Assembly: GCA_022843905.1 (NCBI GenBank)
Contig: JALHMT010000009.1
Coordinates: 1-64,000 of the forward strand
Origin: Rubrivivax sp.
GTDB taxonomy: Bacteria > Pseudomonadota > Gammaproteobacteria > Burkholderiales > Burkholderiaceae_C
Length of the DNA stretch: 64,000 nt
Reading direction: 5' to 3'
Shown here in pieces: positions 9,309 through 19,154 of the stretch. Positions within the stretch are counted from its first letter, which is position 1, and each line of letters starts with the position of its first letter. The translations under genes and the position numbers were made by a program. The notes under the pieces are model-generated. The model was given only the letters and a program-made list of their open reading frames with translations. It ran no database searches and had not been told where the DNA came from.

Positions 9309-9337
9309 TTGCCCGGTCCTCGGCGCGTGGCTATAAT
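9309..9337 (+). promoter_or_regulatory. Sigma70-type promoter of the rimP-nusA-infB operon
   Basis: TTGCCC (9309-9314) and a perfect TATAAT (9332-9337) are separated by 17 nt, the best consensus promoter in the window. The predicted start is near 9344, about 365 nt before rimP. The discriminator after the -10 is GCGAC. Confidence 0.85.
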
Positions 9338-9360
9338 GCGACCTTTCCGGGTAAAGCTGA

Positions 9361-9390
9361 GTGGGCGGAATCTTCCAGCCCATTTTTTTT
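9361..9390 (+). terminator. Terminator-like hairpin (putative attenuator) in the rimP leader
   Basis: TGGGC-GGAA-TC-TTCC-A-GCCCA (9362-9382) folds into a stem of nine pairs with one bulged A, directly followed by eight T (9383-9390). It lies about 20 nt after the predicted transcript start and more than 300 nt before rimP, so it can only act as an attenuator or as a site of antitermination. A second hairpin GGCCGC-TCT-GCGGTC (9417-9431) followed by GTTTTG is close behind. As I recall, a rimP-leader attenuator has been predicted in other proteobacteria. Confidence 0.7.
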
Positions 9391-9709
9391 GCTTGATCGA
9401 TGCTTGGTTGGTGCGGGGCCGCTCTGCGGTCGTTTTGAGGTTGTTCTGTTGGTGGCTCGGCATTCTGAAGGATGCCCTATCCAGTGCAGAGAGACCCCGG
9501 CGCCAGATCGGGTGAAGATCATGCTCAGCGGCGCCGGTGGCCGGTGGCGGTGTTTTTCGCAGGGGCACGACGGGCGAATCGGTGGGTGGATGTTTTCCGC
9601 CGGTCGAGGATGCCCTCCCCGCAGGAGTGGGTGCCGCGACCGACCGCCGTCGTCGCGATGGCGCAGCCAGCCCGGTGTGCAACACGACAGTGCAACGGGC
9701 AGGACACAG

Positions 9710-10315
9710 TTGAGCGAAAGCGGAGCAGACAGCCCCGGCGTGAGCAGCGCCGGCACTCCCCGGCCGACGGGGTGGCGCGGAGCGATCGAAACCACGGTGA
9801 CCGGGTTGGGATACGACCTGGTCGACGTCGAACGGGCGCCGCGCGGTCTGCTGCGCGTGATGATCGACCGCCTGCCCGATCGCACTTACCCCAGCGGCCC
9901 TGGCGAGTTCGTGACGGTGGACGACTGCGAGTCGGTCACGCGGCAATTGCAGTACGTGCTGGAAGTCGAGAACTTCGACTACGAGCGCCTGGAGGTCTCG
10001 TCGCCAGGGCTCGACAGGCCTCTTCGCCGCGAGGCCGATTTCGTCCGCTTCGCCGGGCTTGAAGTGAGTTTGACGTTGAAGCTGCCATTCCAGGGGCGCA
10101 AGAATTTCCGCGGCCCGCTGGGCGGCGGCTTGAAAGAGGGTTGGAGCCTGCAGTTCCACGATGGCAAGGCCGACCAGGTCCTCAGCTTCTCGCTCGACGA
10201 GGTGCGCGAGGCCCGGTTGGTGCCGGTGGTGGACTTCAAGGGGCGACGGGTTTCGAAAGCCGGGGCCGAGGGGGCCGTGGCGCAGTCTGGGGTTGACGGA
10301 GGTCAGGATCGATGA
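9710..10315 (+). CDS. rimP: Ribosome maturation factor RimP
   Basis: 201 residues with the chosen start. RimP binds the 30S subunit during late assembly. The core starts at [16 protein letters not shown], followed by [21 protein letters not shown] and the hallmark [15 protein letters not shown]. The C-terminal SH3-like domain contains FQGRKNFRG. The start is uncertain. I prefer TTG 9710 because CAGGA lies five bases upstream. GTG 9740 (shorter) and GTG 9677 (longer) are in frame but lack a clear ribosome-binding site. The C-terminal tail is longer than in enterobacteria. The stop overlaps the nusA start by 4 nt (ATGA). Confidence 0.88.
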   Translation: MSESGADSPGVSSAGTPRPTGWRGAIETTVTGLGYDLVDVERAPRGLLRVMIDRLPDRTYPSGPGEFVTVDDCESVTRQLQYVLEVENFDYERLEVSSPGLDRPLRREADFVRFAGLEVSLTLKLPFQGRKNFRGPLGGGLKEGWSLQFHDGKADQVLSFSLDEVREARLVPVVDFKGRRVSKAGAEGAVAQSGVDGGQDR

Positions 10316-11790
10316 ATCGCGAAATGCTGATGCTCGTGGACGCGATTTCGCGCGAGAAGACGGTCGACCGCGACGTGGTGTTCGGTGCCGTGGAAGCCGC
10401 GCTGGCGCAAGCCACCAAGAAGCTGCACGGCGGTGACTGGGACATCCGTGTCGCGGTCGACCGCGACACCGGCGACTACGAGACCTTCCGGCGCTGGCTG
10501 GTGGTGCCCGATGCCGCCGGCCTGCAGATGCCCGATGCCGAGGAAATGCTGTCCGATGCCCTGGACCGCATTCCCGACATCGAAGAAGGCGACTACATCG
10601 AAGAGGCGATGGAGTCGGTGCCCATCGGCCGCATCGGCGCTCAGGCGGCCAAGCAGGTCATCCTGCAGAAGATCCGCGATGCCGAGCGCGAGCAGCTGCT
10701 CAACGACTTCCTGGCTCGCGGCGACAAGATCTTCGTCGGCACCGTCAAGCGCCTGGACAAGGGCGACGTGATCGTCGAGTCCGGCCGCGTCGAAGGCCGC
10801 CTGAAGCGCAGCGAGATGATCCCGAAGGAGAACCTGCGCACGGGCGACCGCGTGCGAGCCTACATCCTGGGTGTCGACCCCACGCAGCGCGGCCCGCAGA
10901 TCATGCTGTCGCGCAGCGCTCCGGGCTTCATGATCGAACTCTTCGCGCAGGAAGTGCCCGAGATCGAACAGGGTCTGCTCGAAATCAAGAGCTGTGCGCG
11001 GGATGCAGGTTCGCGCGCCAAGATCGCCGTCGTCTCGCACGACCGTCGCGTCGATCCGATCGGCACCTGCGTCGGCGTGAGGGGTTCGCGCGTCAACGGC
11101 GTGACCACCGAGCTGGCCGGCGAGCGGGTCGACATCGTGCTGTGGTCGGAAGACCCGGCGCAGTTCGTCATCGGGGCACTGGCGCCGGCGAACGTGCAGT
11201 CCATCGTCGTCGACGAAGAGCGTCATGCGATGGACGTGGTGGTCGACGAGGAAAACCTCGCCATCGCCATCGGCCGCGGTGGCCAGAACGTGCGCCTGGC
11301 GTCCGAACTCACGGGCTGGCGCATCAACATCATGACCGCCGAAGAGTCGCAGGCCAAGCAGGCCAGCGAGTCCGAGTCGGTCCGCGCCATCTTCGTCGAC
11401 AAGCTCGACGTCGACGAGGAGGTCGCCGACATCCTGATCGCCGAAGGCTTCACCAGCCTCGAGGAAGTGGCCTACGTGCCGCTGCAGGAAATGCTCGAGA
11501 TCGAGGCCTTCGACGAAGACACCGTGCAGGAACTGCGCACGCGTGCCAAGGATGCCTTGCTGACGATGGAGATCGCCCGCGAAGAGCAGGTCGACGAGGT
11601 TTCGCAGGACCTGCGCGACCTGACCGATCTGACGCCGGAGATCATCTCCAAGCTCTCCGAAGGCGGCATCCACACCCGCGACGACCTGGCTGACCTGGCC
11701 GTCGACGAACTCACCGAAATGACCGGGATCGACGATGCGAAGGCGCGCGAGCTGATCATGAAGGCCCGCGAACACTGGTTCACCGCTTGA
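10312..11790 (+). CDS. nusA: Transcription elongation/termination factor NusA
   Basis: 492 residues, full length for proteobacterial NusA. Domains in order are the N-terminal RNA-polymerase-binding domain (1 to about 130), an S1 domain (about 135-200, with [14 protein letters not shown]), two KH domains (about 205-350, with [14 protein letters not shown] and [12 protein letters not shown]), and two C-terminal acidic repeats (about 365-492) with helix-hairpin-helix-like blocks. NusA modulates pausing, Rho-independent termination and rRNA antitermination, and in enterobacteria represses its own operon. The leader hairpin upstream of rimP is an obvious candidate target for such feedback. It overlaps rimP by 4 nt. 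Confidence 0.97.
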   Translation: MNREMLMLVDAISREKTVDRDVVFGAVEAALAQATKKLHGGDWDIRVAVDRDTGDYETFRRWLVVPDAAGLQMPDAEEMLSDALDRIPDIEEGDYIEEAMESVPIGRIGAQAAKQVILQKIRDAEREQLLNDFLARGDKIFVGTVKRLDKGDVIVESGRVEGRLKRSEMIPKENLRTGDRVRAYILGVDPTQRGPQIMLSRSAPGFMIELFAQEVPEIEQGLLEIKSCARDAGSRAKIAVVSHDRRVDPIGTCVGVRGSRVNGVTTELAGERVDIVLWSEDPAQFVIGALAPANVQSIVVDEERHAMDVVVDEENLAIAIGRGGQNVRLASELTGWRINIMTAEESQAKQASESESVRAIFVDKLDVDEEVADILIAEGFTSLEEVAYVPLQEMLEIEAFDEDTVQELRTRAKDALLTMEIAREEQVDEVSQDLRDLTDLTPEIISKLSEGGIHTRDDLADLAVDELTEMTGIDDAKARELIMKAREHWFTA

Positions 11791-11831
11791 TCCACGCACA
11801 TTCCAGAGAAGTCCTGAAGGAAAATCGACCC

Positions 11832-14711
11832 ATGGCCGTGACCACCGTCGCCCAGTTTGCCGCGCAGCTCAAACGCGAGGCAACGGCGCTGCTCGATCAG
11901 TTGCAGTCGGCTGGCGTGACAAAGAAGTCGCCCGACGATGCGCTGACCGAGGCGGACAAAGAGCGCCTGCTCGAGTTCCTGCGCTCGTCGCACGGCACCG
12001 CGGTCAGCGGTGAACGCAAGAAGATCACGCTCACCAAGAAGAGCACGAGCGAAATCAAGCAGGCCGACGCCAGCGGGAAGGCCCGCACGATCCAGGTGCA
12101 GGTCGTCAAGAAGCGCGTGTTCGTCAAGCGTGACGACGCGTCGGCGGCCGTCGAAGAGCCCAGCGGCCCGAGCGCAGAAGAGCTCGAACACGAGCGTCGC
12201 GAGGCCGAGGCCCTGGCCCATGCCGAGGCGCTGCGCCAGCAGGAGGCCGAACTGGCCGAACGCCGGCAGCGCGAAGAGCAGGAGCGCATCGCCCGCGAGG
12301 CGGCTGAAGCCGCTGCCGCCGCGGCTGCGGCGGAGGCGGCTCGCGCTGCGGCCCAGGCGGCTGCGGAGAAGGCCGCCGAGAAGGCGGCCGAGAAGGCTTC
12401 GGCCTCGTCCGCCGCCGAGACACCGGCCGCCTCGCCGGCGCCTGCCGTTGCTGCCCCCGCACCGGCCGAAGCCGTCAAGCCCGCCGAGCCGGCCAAGCCG
12501 GCGCTGCGCGTGGTGAAGGCCGCCGACAAGGCGGCCGAAGACAGCGCCCGTGCCGACGACCTCGTGCGTCGCCGCAAGGCCGCCGAGGCCGAAGCCGCGG
12601 CCATTCGCGCCATGATGTCGGGGACCAAGAAGACTCTCGTGGCGAAAAAGCCGGAAGAGCCGAAGCCGGCCGATCCGTCCAAGGAAGCCATCAAGGGCAC
12701 CATCCACAAGCCCAAGGCGGCCCCGGGGGCCGCGACGACCACGGCGACCACGGCTGGCGCAGGCAAGCCGGGTGACCGCAAGCAGGTCAAGAGCGAGAAG
12801 CTGTCTTCGAGCTGGGCCGACGACGCCGCCAAGAAGCGCGCGGCGTTGAAGGGTCGCACCGACTCCAGCGGACGTGCCGGCTGGCGCGCGCCGCGCGGAG
12901 GCCGTCGGGGCGAGCGCGACAGTGGCGCGAATTTCGCGCCCCTGCCCGAAGCGCAGACCCAGGAAGTGCATGTGCCCGAAACCATCAGCGTGGCCGATCT
13001 GGCGCACAAGATGTCGGTCAAGGCCAGTGAGGTCATCAAGCAGTTGATGAAGCTGGGTCAGATGGTCACCATCAACCAGCAGCTCGACCAGGAGACGGCG
13101 ATGATCGTCGTCGAGGAAATGGGCCACAAGGCGTTTGCCGCCAAGCTGGACGACCCGGAGGCCTTCACCGAGGAGGAACAGGCCGCGCAGGACGCCGAGC
13201 AGCTGCCGCGCGCCCCGGTGGTCACCGTCATGGGTCACGTCGACCATGGCAAGACCTCGCTGCTGGACTACATTCGCCGTGCCCGCGTGGCCGCGGGCGA
13301 GGCTGGCGGCATCACGCAGCATATCGGCGCGTACCACGTGGAAACGCCGCGCGGCATGATCACCTTCCTGGACACCCCGGGCCATGCCGCCTTCACCGCG
13401 ATGCGTGCTCGCGGCGCCAAGGCCACCGACCTGGTGATCCTGGTGGTGGCCGCCGACGACGGCGTGATGCCGCAGACCAAGGAGGCCATCGCGCACTCCA
13501 AGGCCGCAGGCGTGCCCATCGTGGTGGCCATGAACAAGGTCGACAAGCCCGACGCCAACCTCGAGCGACTGAAGAGCGAACTCGTGGCCGAAGGTGTCGT
13601 GCCTGAAGACTTCGGTGGCGACTCGCCTTTCGTGCCCGTGTCCGCCAAGACCGGCCAGGGCATCGACACCCTGCTCGAACAGGTGCTGCTGCAGGCCGAA
13701 GTGCTGGAACTGAAGGCGCCCACGGCGGCCATGGCCAAGGGTCTGGTCATCGAAGCCAAGCTCGACAAGGGTCGTGGCCCGGTGGCCACCGTGCTGGTGC
13801 AGAGCGGCACCTTGCGCAAGGGCGACGTGGTGCTGGCCGGCAGCAGCTACGGCCGCGTCCGTGCCATGCTCGACGAGGACGGCAAGTCCACCGAAGAGGC
13901 CGGACCGTCGATCCCGGTCGAGATCCAGGGCCTGACCGAAGTGCCGCAGGCCGGCGACGAATTCATGGTGCTGGGCGACGAGCGCCGGGCGCGCGAGATC
14001 GCCACGTTCCGCCAGGGCAAGTACCGCGAAGTGACGCTGAACAAGCGCCAGGCCGCCAAGCTCGAGAACATGTTCGAGAACATGGGCGAAGGCCAGGCGC
14101 AGACGCTGTCGCTGATCGTGAAGGCCGACGTGCAGGGCTCGCAGGAAGCGCTGGCCCAGTCGCTGCTGAAGCTCTCGACCGCCGAGGTTCGCGTGCAGAT
14201 CGTTCACGCCGCCGTGGGCGGCATCACCGAGAGCGACATCAACCTGGCCATCGCCTCCAAGGCCGTGATCATCGGCTTCAACACGCGCGCCGATGCCGGC
14301 GCGCGCAAGCTGGCCGAGCACAACGGCGTGGATCTGCGCTACTACAACATCATCTACGACGCGGTCGACGAGGTGAAGGCGGCGATGACGGGCATGCTGG
14401 CGCCGGAGCAGAAGGAAGAGATCATCGGCACGGCCGAGATCCGCACGGTGTTCGTGGCCTCGAAGATCGGCACGGTGGCCGGTTGCATGATCACCGCCGG
14501 CCAGGTCACGCGCAACGCGCGCTTCCGCCTGCTGCGCGACAACGTGGTGATCTACACCGGCGAGATCGAGTCGCTCAAGCGCATGAAGGACGACGTTCGC
14601 GAAGTCAAGGAAGGCTTCGAGTGCGGCATCAAGCTCAAGAACTACAACGACATCAAGGAAGGCGACCAGTTGGAAGTCTTCGAAGTCAAGGAAGTGGCCA
14701 GAACGCTGTAG
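11832..14711 (+). CDS. infB: Translation initiation factor IF-2
   Basis: 959 residues. An N-terminal IF2N subdomain (1 to about 55) is followed by a long linker (about 110-380) dominated by Ala, Glu, Lys and Arg, with AAA-rich and [11 protein letters not shown] stretches. A second IF2N block ([16 protein letters not shown]) comes before the GTPase core. G1 is GHVDHGKTS at 468-476, G3 is DTPGHAAF and G4 is NKVDK. Domains II-IV follow to the C terminus, which binds fMet-tRNA. The start is ATG 11832, preceded by a purine-rich AAGGAAAA site and 41 nt from nusA. The low-complexity linker is normal for the family. Confidence 0.97.
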   Translation: MAVTTVAQFAAQLKREATALLDQLQSAGVTKKSPDDALTEADKERLLEFLRSSHGTAVSGERKKITLTKKSTSEIKQADASGKARTIQVQVVKKRVFVKRDDASAAVEEPSGPSAEELEHERREAEALAHAEALRQQEAELAERRQREEQERIAREAAEAAAAAAAAEAARAAAQAAAEKAAEKAAEKASASSAAETPAASPAPAVAAPAPAEAVKPAEPAKPALRVVKAADKAAEDSARADDLVRRRKAAEAEAAAIRAMMSGTKKTLVAKKPEEPKPADPSKEAIKGTIHKPKAAPGAATTTATTAGAGKPGDRKQVKSEKLSSSWADDAAKKRAALKGRTDSSGRAGWRAPRGGRRGERDSGANFAPLPEAQTQEVHVPETISVADLAHKMSVKASEVIKQLMKLGQMVTINQQLDQETAMIVVEEMGHKAFAAKLDDPEAFTEEEQAAQDAEQLPRAPVVTVMGHVDHGKTSLLDYIRRARVAAGEAGGITQHIGAYHVETPRGMITFLDTPGHAAFTAMRARGAKATDLVILVVAADDGVMPQTKEAIAHSKAAGVPIVVAMNKVDKPDANLERLKSELVAEGVVPEDFGGDSPFVPVSAKTGQGIDTLLEQVLLQAEVLELKAPTAAMAKGLVIEAKLDKGRGPVATVLVQSGTLRKGDVVLAGSSYGRVRAMLDEDGKSTEEAGPSIPVEIQGLTEVPQAGDEFMVLGDERRAREIATFRQGKYREVTLNKRQAAKLENMFENMGEGQAQTLSLIVKADVQGSQEALAQSLLKLSTAEVRVQIVHAAVGGITESDINLAIASKAVIIGFNTRADAGARKLAEHNGVDLRYYNIIYDAVDEVKAAMTGMLAPEQKEEIIGTAEIRTVFVASKIGTVAGCMITAGQVTRNARFRLLRDNVVIYTGEIESLKRMKDDVREVKEGFECGIKLKNYNDIKEGDQLEVFEVKEVARTL

Positions 14712-14780
14712 GCCCCCACGCTCCCTCCCGGTCGCTGCCCCCCGAGGGGGCTCAGGCAGCGGACCGGTGGAGCCGGATCC
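14709..14780 (+). repeat. GC-rich intergenic repeat, copy 1, starting in the infB stop codon
   Basis: The element starts at the TAG of infB: GCCCCCACGCTC, eight variable bases, then the 20-nt core TCGCTGCCCCCCGAGGGGGC, eighteen variable bases and GAGCCGGATCC. The copy at 55331-55401 (opposite strand) aligns without gaps and has the identical 20-nt core. The core contains a CCCCC-GA-GGGGG hairpin. It looks like a REP-type dispersed element. Confidence 0.75.
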
Positions 14781-14805
14781 GAGCCTGCGGCTTGATGGCC
14801 GCTTC

Positions 14806-14831
14806 GGGAGCCTCGCCTTGGCGAGGCTCCC
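14806..14831 (+). terminator. 12-bp perfect hairpin between infB and rbfA
   Basis: GGGAGCCTCGCC (14806-14817) pairs perfectly with GGCGAGGCTCCC (14820-14831) across a TT turn; the downstream sequence TCGTTTCC has only three T in a row. It ends 19 nt before the rbfA start. It may be a partial terminator, an mRNA 3' stabiliser for nusA-infB, or a processing site. Confidence 0.6.
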
Positions 14832-14850
14832 TCGTTTCCGAGATCCCTCC

Positions 14851-15216
14851 ATGAAGCACAAGAGATCCATCCCCAACCGCAGCTTTCGCGTCGCCGACCA
14901 GATCCAGCGGGATCTGGCCGAGCTGGTGCGCGAGCTGAAGGATCCGCGCGTCGGCATGGTGACGATCAATGCCGTCGAGGTGACGCCCGACTATGCGCAT
15001 GCCCAGGTCTATTTTTCGGTGCTGGTCGGAGACGCCGAAGCCTGCGCTGCGGGCCTCAACGAGGCAGCGGGGTTCCTGCGCAACGGCCTCTTCAAGCGCC
15101 TGGCCATCCACACGGTGCCGACGCTGCATTTCCATTACGACAAGACGACCGAACGCGCTGCCGACCTGTCGGCCCTCATCGCCAAGGCCAACGCGACGCG
15201 GGCGAAGGAAGACTGA
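14851..15216 (+). CDS. rbfA: Ribosome-binding factor A
   Basis: 121 residues, a single KH-like domain. RbfA binds the 30S subunit near helix 44/45 of 16S rRNA and assists cold-sensitive maturation. Family features are [20 protein letters not shown] at the N terminus, [19 protein letters not shown] in the centre, and the strand [11 protein letters not shown]. The C terminus has [19 protein letters not shown]. The start is ATG 14851, preceded by GATCCCTCC, which is a weak ribosome-binding region. It sits after the infB-rbfA hairpin and 4 nt before truB. Confidence 0.95.
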   Translation: MKHKRSIPNRSFRVADQIQRDLAELVRELKDPRVGMVTINAVEVTPDYAHAQVYFSVLVGDAEACAAGLNEAAGFLRNGLFKRLAIHTVPTLHFHYDKTTERAADLSALIAKANATRAKED

Positions 15217-15220
15217 GCCG

Positions 15221-16177
15221 ATGGACAGCGCAGCCCGCCCCGTCCGCCAGAAGCTGCCGCGCCGCGCCGTGCACGGCGTGCTGCTCATCGACAAGCCGCT
15301 GGGCTGGACGAGCAACGACGCACTGCAGAAGGCCAAGGGCCTGCTGCGCGCGGAGAAGGCGGGCCACACCGGAACGCTCGACCCGCTGGCCACCGGCCTG
15401 CTGCCCTTGTGCCTGGGGGCGGCCACCAAGTTCTCGCAGGTCAGCCTCGACGCCGACAAGCGCTACCTGGCCACCTTGCGCCTGGGCCAGCGCAGCAGCA
15501 CCGGTGACGGCGAAGGACAGATCGTCGAGGAGCATGCCGTGCACGCGACCCTGGCCGACGTGCAGGCTGCCTGCATGCGATTCACAGGCCCCATCGACCA
15601 GCTGCCGCCCATGCACTCCGCGCTCAAGCACGAAGGCAAGGCGCTGTACGAATATGCACGCCAGGGCGTGGAGATCGAACGTGCCGTGCGTCGCGTGGTC
15701 ATTCACCACATCGACATCGTCGACTGGCAGTCTCCCCTCCTGGTGATCGACGTGAGCTGCAGCAAGGGTACCTACATCCGCACGCTGGCCGAGGACATCG
15801 GCACGGCGCTGGGTTGCGGCGCCCACCTGGCCGGCCTGCGCCGCACCGCCAGCGGGCCGCTCGACGTCGGCCGCGCCATCACGCTCGAGGCGCTGGCCGC
15901 CATGAGCGACATCGAACGCGAAGCCTGCCTGCTGCCAGCCGATGTGCTGCTGGCCGGCTGGCCCGCCGTGACCCTGCCCGACGACGAGGCGGGGCGCTTC
16001 CTGTGCGGCCTGCGCCGACGCGTGACGCTGCCCGATGCGGCAGCCGTTCGCGTCTACGGCCCCGCCACCGATGCGGCACACCCCGGTGCCTTCCTCGGCT
16101 CGGCCCATATCTGCGGCGGCGAGCTCATCGCCGACCGTCTTCTCAGTCCCACCGAGGTACAGGCACTGACCGCCTGA
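15221..16177 (+). CDS. truB: tRNA pseudouridine(55) synthase
   Basis: 318 residues. TruB makes the universal pseudouridine in the T loop of tRNAs and acts as a tRNA chaperone. The N terminus has [15 protein letters not shown]. The catalytic Asp is residue 54 in [12 protein letters not shown]. Further family blocks are [31 protein letters not shown] and [15 protein letters not shown]. The C-terminal part carries the small accessory domain. It ends 6 nt before typA, so typA probably continues the operon. Confidence 0.96.
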   Translation: MDSAARPVRQKLPRRAVHGVLLIDKPLGWTSNDALQKAKGLLRAEKAGHTGTLDPLATGLLPLCLGAATKFSQVSLDADKRYLATLRLGQRSSTGDGEGQIVEEHAVHATLADVQAACMRFTGPIDQLPPMHSALKHEGKALYEYARQGVEIERAVRRVVIHHIDIVDWQSPLLVIDVSCSKGTYIRTLAEDIGTALGCGAHLAGLRRTASGPLDVGRAITLEALAAMSDIEREACLLPADVLLAGWPAVTLPDDEAGRFLCGLRRRVTLPDAAAVRVYGPATDAAHPGAFLGSAHICGGELIADRLLSPTEVQALTA

Positions 16178-16183
16178 ACGACC

Positions 16184-18019
16184 ATGACCACCCAACAGCA
16201 GATCCGCAACGTCGCCATCATCGCCCACGTCGACCATGGCAAGACGACGCTCGTCGACATGCTCCTGCGCCAGAGCGGCACCTTCCGTGAGAACGAGAAG
16301 GTGGCCGAGCGCGTGATGGACAGCAACGACATCGAGCGCGAGCGAGGCATCACCATTCTGGCCAAGAACTGCGCCGTGACCTGGAAGGGTACGCACATCA
16401 ACATCGTCGACACGCCCGGACACGCCGACTTCGGTGGCGAGGTCGAGCGAGCACTGTCCATGGTGGACGGCGTGGTGCTGCTCATCGACGCCCAGGAAGG
16501 CCCGATGCCGCAGACGCGCTTCGTCACGAAGAAGGCGCTGGCACTCGGTCTGAAGCCGATCGTGGTGGTCAACAAGGTCGACAAGCCCGGCTCGCGCCCC
16601 GACTACGTCATCAATGCCGCTTTCGATCTGTTCGACAAGCTGGGCGCCACCGAAGCCCAGCTCGACTTTCCCGTCGTCTACGCCTCGGGCCTCAACGGCT
16701 GGGCCTCGCTGGAAGAGGGCGAAGGCGGCCAGGCCTGGGGCACCGACATGAGCCCGCTGTTCGAGACCATCCTCAAGCAGGTGCCGGCACACGAGGGCGA
16801 CGCCGCCGCACCGCTGCAGTTGCAGATCTCCTCGCTCGACTACTCGTCCTTCGTCGGCCGCATCGGCGTGGGGCGCGTCAACGCCGGCACGCTGCGCCCG
16901 GCGATGGACGTGCTGGTGATGGAAGGCCCCGACGGGCGTTCCTACAAGGGCCGCGTCAACCAGGTGCAGACCTTCGAGGGCCTGGAGCGCATCCAGGTCA
17001 CCGAAGCCGTGCCCGGCGACATCGTGCTCATCAACGGCATCGAGGACATCGGCATCGGCGTGACCATCACCGACCCGCTGGACCCGCAGCCGCTGCCGAT
17101 GCTGAAGATCGACGAGCCGACGCTGACGATGAATTTCTGTGTCAACAACAGCCCGCTGGCCGGCCGTGAAGGCAAGTACGTCACCAGCCGGCAGCTCTGG
17201 GACCGCCTGCAGAAGGAGCTGCAGAGCAACGTCGCGCTGCGCGTCAAGGAAGGCGACGAGGAAGGCATCTTCGAGGTCAGCGGGCGTGGTGAACTGCACC
17301 TGACCATCCTGCTCGAGAACATGCGCCGCGAGGGCTACGAGCTGGCCGTCAGCAAGCCCCGCGTGGTGTTCCGCGAGGTGGGCGGCGAGCGCCACGAGCC
17401 GATCGAGCTGGTGACGGCCGACATCGAGGACCAGCATCAGGGCGGCGTGATGCAGGCGCTGGGCGAGCGCAAGGCCGAGCTGGTCAACATGGAAACCGAC
17501 GGTCGCGGGCGTGTGCGGCTGGAGTACCGCATCCCGGCGCGCGGCCTCATCGGGTTCTCCAACGAGTTCATGAACCTGACGCGCGGCACCGGCCTCATCA
17601 GCAACATCTTCGACGGCTACGAGCCTTACAAGGGCGAGATCGGCGGCCGCAAGAACGGCGTGCTGATCAGCATGGACGACGGCGAGATCGTGACCTACGC
17701 GCTGGGCAAGCTCGACGACCGCGGCCGCATGTTCGTGAAGGCCGGCGACCCGGTCTACGAAGGCATGGTCGTGGGCATCCACAGCCGCGACAACGATCTC
17801 GTGGTGAATGCCGTGCGCCAGAAGCAGCTCACCAACTTCCGCGTCAGCGGCAAGGAAGACGCGATCAAGATCACGCCTCCGATCGACGCCACGCTGGAGT
17901 ACGCCGTGGAGTTCATTGCCGACGACGAACTGGTCGAGATCACGCCCAAGAGCATCCGCATCCGCAAGCGCCATCTCAAGGAGCACGACCGCAAGCGCGC
18001 CAGTCGCGAAGCGGCGTGA
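16184..18019 (+). CDS. typA: Ribosome-associated GTPase TypA/BipA
   Basis: 611 residues, standard length for TypA/BipA, an EF-G-like GTPase that acts in 50S assembly and stress adaptation. The P loop is [12 protein letters not shown] (about residues 14-25), switch I has [12 protein letters not shown]3 is [14 protein letters not shown], and G4 is [11 protein letters not shown]. Domain III and V homologies follow, for example [24 protein letters not shown], and the BipA-specific C-terminal domain includes [16 protein letters not shown]. It is the last gene of the rimP operon run; a repeat element begins just after its stop. Confidence 0.96.
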   Translation: MTTQQQIRNVAIIAHVDHGKTTLVDMLLRQSGTFRENEKVAERVMDSNDIERERGITILAKNCAVTWKGTHINIVDTPGHADFGGEVERALSMVDGVVLLIDAQEGPMPQTRFVTKKALALGLKPIVVVNKVDKPGSRPDYVINAAFDLFDKLGATEAQLDFPVVYASGLNGWASLEEGEGGQAWGTDMSPLFETILKQVPAHEGDAAAPLQLQISSLDYSSFVGRIGVGRVNAGTLRPAMDVLVMEGPDGRSYKGRVNQVQTFEGLERIQVTEAVPGDIVLINGIEDIGIGVTITDPLDPQPLPMLKIDEPTLTMNFCVNNSPLAGREGKYVTSRQLWDRLQKELQSNVALRVKEGDEEGIFEVSGRGELHLTILLENMRREGYELAVSKPRVVFREVGGERHEPIELVTADIEDQHQGGVMQALGERKAELVNMETDGRGRVRLEYRIPARGLIGFSNEFMNLTRGTGLISNIFDGYEPYKGEIGGRKNGVLISMDDGEIVTYALGKLDDRGRMFVKAGDPVYEGMVVGIHSRDNDLVVNAVRQKQLTNFRVSGKEDAIKITPPIDATLEYAVEFIADDELVEITPKSIRIRKRHLKEHDRKRASREAA

Positions 18020-18020
18020 G

Positions 18021-18100
18021 ATGACCCCCCCCCGAAGCGGCTTCGCCGCTCCCCCCCAGGGGGGCGCCGCTGCTGGCCCGGCAGAGCCGGGCCACGGCGG
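18021..18100 (+). repeat. GC-rich intergenic repeat, variant copy 2, two bases after the typA stop
   Basis: A run of nine C, GAAGCGG-CTT-CGCCGCT, then CCCCCCC-A-GGGGGG and GGCCCGGCAGAGCCGGGCC form nested GC-rich hairpins. The layout (hairpin-forming C/G runs followed by a GCAGAGCCGG block) resembles the copies at 14709 and 55331, but it is a different subtype. Like them it follows a stop codon directly. Confidence 0.6.
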
Positions 18101-18159
18101 CCGCTTGGCGCTTTGCGTTCAGGCATCGCCGATGTCGATCGGCGCGATGGGTCGCTGAG

Positions 18160-19086
18160 ATGGTCGGCGGCATGTCGCACCGGCGTGCGGTGCTGGTGAT
18201 GATCGGCGTCACGCTGATGTGGAGCATCGCCGGCGTGGTGTCGCGCTTCATCGAGCAGGCCAAGGGCTTCGAGCTCACCTTCTGGCGCAGTGCCTTCACG
18301 GTGCCCGCGCTGCTGGTGCTGCTGGTGGCTTCGCGCGGCTGGGGGCCGCTGTGGCGGTCTGTCCGCGAGGGCGGTCGGGCGCTGTGGATCTCGGGCATCT
18401 GCTGGTGCGTGATGTTCACCGCCTTCATGATGGCGCTGTCGCTGACGACGGTGGCCAATGTGCTGATCACGCTGGCGGTGGCGCCGCTCTTCACGGCACT
18501 GGCGTCGCGACTGGTCCTGGGCCATCGCCTGGCGCCGCGCACCTGGGTGGCCATCCTCACCGCTGGTGCCGGCATCGCGTGGATGTACGGCCGCGAGGTC
18601 AGCGGCGCCGACCCGCGCCATCTCGCCGGGACTCTGGTGGCTCTGGGCGTGCCGGTGGCCGCGGCGGTGAACTGGACGCTGCTTCAGCACATCAACCGCG
18701 CCCGGGCCGTCGGCGCCGCGCCGCCGGGCGACATGCTGCCGGCCGTGCTCATCGGCGCCGTGATGTCGGCGCTGCTCACGCTGCCGCTGTCGCTGCCCTT
18801 CAGTGCCACCCCGACCGACCTCGGCTGGCTGGCGCTGCTGGGCACCGTGCAGCTGGCCATCCCCTGCCTGCTGGCGGTGACGGTCAGCAAGGTCCTGAGC
18901 GCGCCCGAAGTGTCTCTGCTGGCCCTGCTGGAAGTGGTGTTCGGTGTCGCCTGGGCCTGGCTGGGTGCGGGTGAAGCGCCCAGCGGCGCGGTGATCGGGG
19001 GCGGCGCCCTGGTGCTTGGCGCGATGGCGATGAACGAAGGCCTGGCGCTGCGCGAACGCAGCACCTTGTCGCAGCGCCGGTCCTAG
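18160..19086 (+). CDS. EamA/DMT family transporter
   Basis: 308 residues with about ten hydrophobic segments in two repeated halves, the layout of the EamA drug/metabolite transporter family. The first half starts GVTLMWSIAGVVSRFIEQ and has the FWRSAF motif of helix 2. The second half includes LLALLEVVFGVAWAWLGAGE. Such proteins export amino acids or other small metabolites from the cytoplasm; the substrate cannot be named. Two starts are possible, ATG 18160 and ATG 18172, giving MSHRRAV. It is separated by 140 nt, including a repeat, from typA. Confidence 0.85.
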   Translation: MVGGMSHRRAVLVMIGVTLMWSIAGVVSRFIEQAKGFELTFWRSAFTVPALLVLLVASRGWGPLWRSVREGGRALWISGICWCVMFTAFMMALSLTTVANVLITLAVAPLFTALASRLVLGHRLAPRTWVAILTAGAGIAWMYGREVSGADPRHLAGTLVALGVPVAAAVNWTLLQHINRARAVGAAPPGDMLPAVLIGAVMSALLTLPLSLPFSATPTDLGWLALLGTVQLAIPCLLAVTVSKVLSAPEVSLLALLEVVFGVAWAWLGAGEAPSGAVIGGGALVLGAMAMNEGLALRERSTLSQRRS

Positions 19087-19154
19087 GGACTCCCCGGGGC
19101 CGGGCCGCCATGCACGAGACCTAGCATGGGCGCCAACCCCGCCTTGGAGCGCGC

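Larger units (their letters stand above)
9253..9709 (+). other. Gene-free stretch: control region and leader of the rimP operon
   Basis: 457 bases without a convincing gene. It holds an inverted repeat TTCTCG/CGAGAA (9285-9300), a sigma70-type promoter (9309-9337), a terminator-like hairpin with eight T (9362-9390), a second GC-rich hairpin (9417-9431), and about 275 further bases of presumed 5' leader. Open frames crossing it have no family features. The RimP frame stays open upstream, so part of the last 200 bases could be translated if the true start is earlier than chosen here. Confidence 0.7.

Noticed and set aside
11472-14969. Very long open frame antisense to nusA and infB
   Set aside because: It mirrors two certain genes, has no family features and a composition typical of antisense frames in GC-rich DNA.
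15176-17986. Long minus-strand open frame across truB and typA
   Set aside because: The plus-strand genes are unmistakable; the antisense frame is a codon-bias artefact.
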